From Rhodobacteraceae bacterium DSL-40 (GTDB taxonomy: Bacteria; Pseudomonadota; Alphaproteobacteria; Rhodobacterales; Rhodobacteraceae): DNA of 64,000 bases. The notes beneath the pieces were generated by a model. The model was not told the DNA's origin. It was given only the letters and a program-made list of their open reading frames with translations, and searched no databases. Position 1 is the first letter of the stretch. Each line of letters starts with the position of its first letter. Location: assembly GCA_003258405.1 (NCBI GenBank), contig QKPN01000003.1, positions 372,001-436,000 of the forward strand, in the 5' to 3' direction. Below are positions 62,267 through 64,000 of this stretch, piece by piece. A program made the translations under genes and the position numbers.

Positions 62267-62719
62267 TCAGGCCCGCTCGTCCTTGGGCGAGCCCATGACC
62301 ACATAGGTCACGATGGAATTCACCTGCGGCAGGGTGCCGAGCACATCGGTGTGGAAGACCTTGTAGGCGGCAAGGTCGGCCACCTCGACCCTCAGCAGAT
62401 ATTCCACCGTACCGGTGACGTTGTGGCACTCGCGCACCTCCGGCGCCCGCGCCACGCCGCGCTCGAACGCCTCCTGCGCGGCCTTTGTGTGCACCGAAAG
62501 TCCGACCGCCATGTAGGCCACAAAGCCAATCTCGCGCGCGCCCGGATCGATCACCGCGCGGTAGCCGAGGATCACCCCCGAGCGCTCGAGCTCCTGCACC
62601 CGGCGCAGACAGGCCGAAGGCGAGAGCCCCACCCGCTCGGCGAGCTCGGCATTGCTGAGCCGCCCGTCCGCCGCCAGCTCCTGCAATATCCTGTCGTTTA
62701 TCCGGTCTATTTTCGTCAT
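62267..62719 (-). CDS. Lrp/AsnC-family transcriptional regulator
   Basis: The 150 aa comprise an N-terminal winged HTH (IDRINDRILQELAADGRLSNAELAERVGLSPSACLRRVQ) and a C-terminal RAM/AsnC ligand domain (VRECHNVTGTVEYLLRVEV). It is divergent from the LysE-type exporter, 72 bp apart, a classic arrangement for amino-acid-responsive control of export. Confidence 0.95.
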   Translation of the reverse strand: MTKIDRINDRILQELAADGRLSNAELAERVGLSPSACLRRVQELERSGVILGYRAVIDPGAREIGFVAYMAVGLSVHTKAAQEAFERGVARAPEVRECHNVTGTVEYLLRVEVADLAAYKVFHTDVLGTLPQVNSIVTYVVMGSPKDERA

Positions 62720-62746
62720 ATATTGTGTCTATACGACCATAACGCC

Positions 62747-62765
62747 CAATTTAGCAAGCAAATTG
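62747..62765. promoter_or_regulatory. Candidate operator in the lrp-lysE intergenic region
   Basis: CAATTT and AAATTG flank AGCAAGC, making a 19-bp dyad in the AT-rich 72-bp gap between the divergent regulator and exporter. Lrp/AsnC proteins bind AT-rich dyads, so this is the likely site for the adjacent regulator. Confidence 0.5.
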
Positions 62766-62791
62766 CCTCCAGTTTCGCATATACTTGCGCC

Positions 62792-63388
62792 ATGACACAG
62801 GAACAGATCACCGCCCTTGCCCTCTTCGTCCTCGTAGGCACGATCACCCCGGGGCCGAACAACCTGATGCTGATGGCCTCCGGGGCCAATTTCGGCGCGC
62901 TCCGGACGCTGCCGCACATGTTCGGCATCTCCTTCGGCATGATTGTAATGGTCTCGCTGGTGGGAATCGGCCTCATGGGGCTCCTCGAGGCCTGGCCCGC
63001 GGCGGGGCTCGCGCTCAAGGTCGCCTGCGTCGTCTATCTGCTTTGGCTTGCCTGGAAAATCGCGTCGGCCGCGCCGCCCTCGGCCGAGGCCGCAGCGGCG
63101 CGAAGGCCCTTCAGCTTCCTGCAGGCCGCGCTCTTCCAGTGGGTGAACCCCAAGGCCTGGACCATCGCGCTGACCGGCATCACCGTCTATGCCCCCAGCC
63201 GCGACCTCCACACCATCCTCGCGGTGGCGCTCGCCTTCGGCCTGATCGGCTTGCCCGCCATCGCGCTCTGGGCGCTGCTCGGACAGAACCTGCGCCGCTT
63301 CCTCAGCAATCCACGGCGCCTCCGGGTCTTCAATGCCGCGATCGCTCTGCTGCTGGTCAGCTCGCTCTGGCCGGTGCTGCTCGCCTGA
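62792..63388 (+). CDS. LysE/RhtB-family amino-acid exporter
   Basis: A 198-aa permease with about six membrane helices. Motifs are LFVLVGTITPGPNNLMLMASGANFG (helix 1 signature), FGISFGMIVMVSLVGIGL and LFQWVNPKAWTIALTGI. The start is the ATG at 62792. The substrate is probably one or more amino acids, under control of the divergent Lrp-type gene. Confidence 0.95.
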   Translation: MTQEQITALALFVLVGTITPGPNNLMLMASGANFGALRTLPHMFGISFGMIVMVSLVGIGLMGLLEAWPAAGLALKVACVVYLLWLAWKIASAAPPSAEAAAARRPFSFLQAALFQWVNPKAWTIALTGITVYAPSRDLHTILAVALAFGLIGLPAIALWALLGQNLRRFLSNPRRLRVFNAAIALLLVSSLWPVLLA

Positions 63389-63475
63389 TGCAGGAATGCC
63401 GCGGCGCGGACGCAACCGCCGCCCGCGGGCACGCGGCCACTTGCAAACCCCGGCGCATGCGCGGATATTCGCGCG

Positions 63476-64000
63476 ATGAGTCTTCCTCCCGGCTTCCTTG
63501 ACGAGCTTCGCAACCGCGTCTCGATCGCTCAGGTCGTGGGCCGAAAGGTCACGTGGGACCCGCGGAAGAGCATCGCTGCGCGCGGCGATTACTGGGCCCC
63601 CTGCCCCTTCCACCATGAGAAGACTGCATCGTTCCATGTCGACGATGCAAAGGGATTTTACTACTGCTTCGGCTGCCATGCCAAGGGGGACGCGCTGAGC
63701 TTCCTGCGCGAGACCGAGAACATGGGCTTCATGGAGGCGGTCGAGACGCTCGCGCGCGAGGCGGGCATGAGCCTGCCGGCGCAGGATCCCGCCGCCGCCG
63801 CCCGCGCCGCCGAGGCCAAGGGGCTCGCGGAGGCGATGGAGGCCGCCGTCCAGTTCTACCGGCTGCAGCTCAACGGCGCTCGCGCCACGGCCGCCCGCGC
63901 CTATCTCGAGCGGCGCGGGCTTGCGCGGGCCACGATCGAGCGCTTCGAGATCGGCTTTGCCCCGGAGGGCCGCACGCTTCTGCTCGAGCATCTCACGGAC
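63476..64000 (+). CDS. dnaG: DNA primase DnaG, N-terminal part (cut by the window edge)
   Basis: The first 175 codons are present, from an ATG at 63476. The CHC2 zinc-binding domain is complete: CPFHHEKTASFHV, then YYCFGCHAKGDALSFLRE. A helical region leads into the TOPRIM catalytic core, which is not in the window. DnaG makes RNA primers for replication. In many alphaproteobacteria rpoD follows dnaG, which would lie just outside. Confidence 0.95.
   Translation, partial: MSLPPGFLDELRNRVSIAQVVGRKVTWDPRKSIAARGDYWAPCPFHHEKTASFHVDDAKGFYYCFGCHAKGDALSFLRETENMGFMEAVETLAREAGMSLPAQDPAAAARAAEAKGLAEAMEAAVQFYRLQLNGARATAARAYLERRGLARATIERFEIGFAPEGRTLLLEHLTD

Noticed and set aside
1-64000. tRNA genes, CRISPR arrays, insertion sequences and prophage genes
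   Set aside because: I saw no cloverleaf-type GGTTCGAATCC segments in the gaps, no repeat-spacer pattern, and no transposase, integrase or phage structural products.

Overview
The window is a 64 kb piece of a high-GC alphaproteobacterial chromosome, most likely from a Rhodobacter/Paracoccus/Roseobacter-type organism (Rhodobacterales). The reasons are the very GC-rich codon use, frequent GTG/TTG starts, an rnpB gene directly upstream of the mraZ-led division and cell-wall (dcw) cluster, a long mraZ leader resembling the UpsM sRNA leader known from Rhodobacter sphaeroides, a short HisG with HisZ, a TAXI-type TRAP transporter, and an orphan LuxR-type regulator. I see no tRNA, rRNA, insertion sequence, prophage or CRISPR array. 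Nearly all the DNA is coding and both strands are used.

Layout. 1-9.5 kb (minus strand): rnpB, then a regulated mraZ leader, then mraZ-rsmH-ftsL-ftsI-murE-murF-mraY, largely joined by 4-bp ATGA overlaps. mraY is followed by a degenerate HD-GYP-like gene where murD might be expected. 9.7-18.5 kb: an unknown secreted protein, NAD+ synthetase, a 19-repeat MORN protein, a small unknown protein, a LuxR-type regulator, an acyl-CoA synthetase, moaA and a GFA-family protein. 18.5-24.7 kb: polA with a zinc-finger protein, a HIT protein, a PfkB kinase, nth, and an AraC-Ogt DNA-repair protein, so genome maintenance dominates here. 24.8-29.5 kb: an OmpA-like lipoprotein, a DksA/TraR-like protein, a Pmp3 peptide, a DUF3616 protein and a RACo-type corrinoid-protein activator. 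29.5-33.4 kb: hisS-hisZ-hisG and a flavin reductase.

33.5-43.8 kb: TRAP-TAXI receptor and fused permease, a GH13 enzyme, a methyltransferase, thioredoxin, a nitronate monooxygenase-like enzyme, three tandem 63-bp palindromic repeats, and a trmFO-gluQ-EamA run (tRNA modification plus a half-size permease). 44-52.5 kb: an orphan membrane PAS sensor, an Atm1-type ABC exporter with a LysM protein, a LOG-family enzyme whose 3' end overlaps rarD, a degenerate membrane histidine kinase, and sodB. 52.6-56.2 kb: yajC-secD-secF and a Mth938-domain protein (Sec export). 56.4-64 kb: an unknown protein, a pirin, a TPR sulfotransferase, a Gfo/Idh/MocA oxidoreductase, an L,D-transpeptidase, a divergent Lrp/LysE pair, and the start of dnaG.

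The observations most worth following up are the attenuator-like mraZ leader with mutually exclusive pairings and 20-bp-spaced ATGG repeats over its promoter; the pseudo-histidine kinase and the output-less PAS sensor; the 63-bp tandem palindromic repeat; the nine-repeat superduplication in the MORN protein; and the degenerate HD-GYP gene behind mraY.
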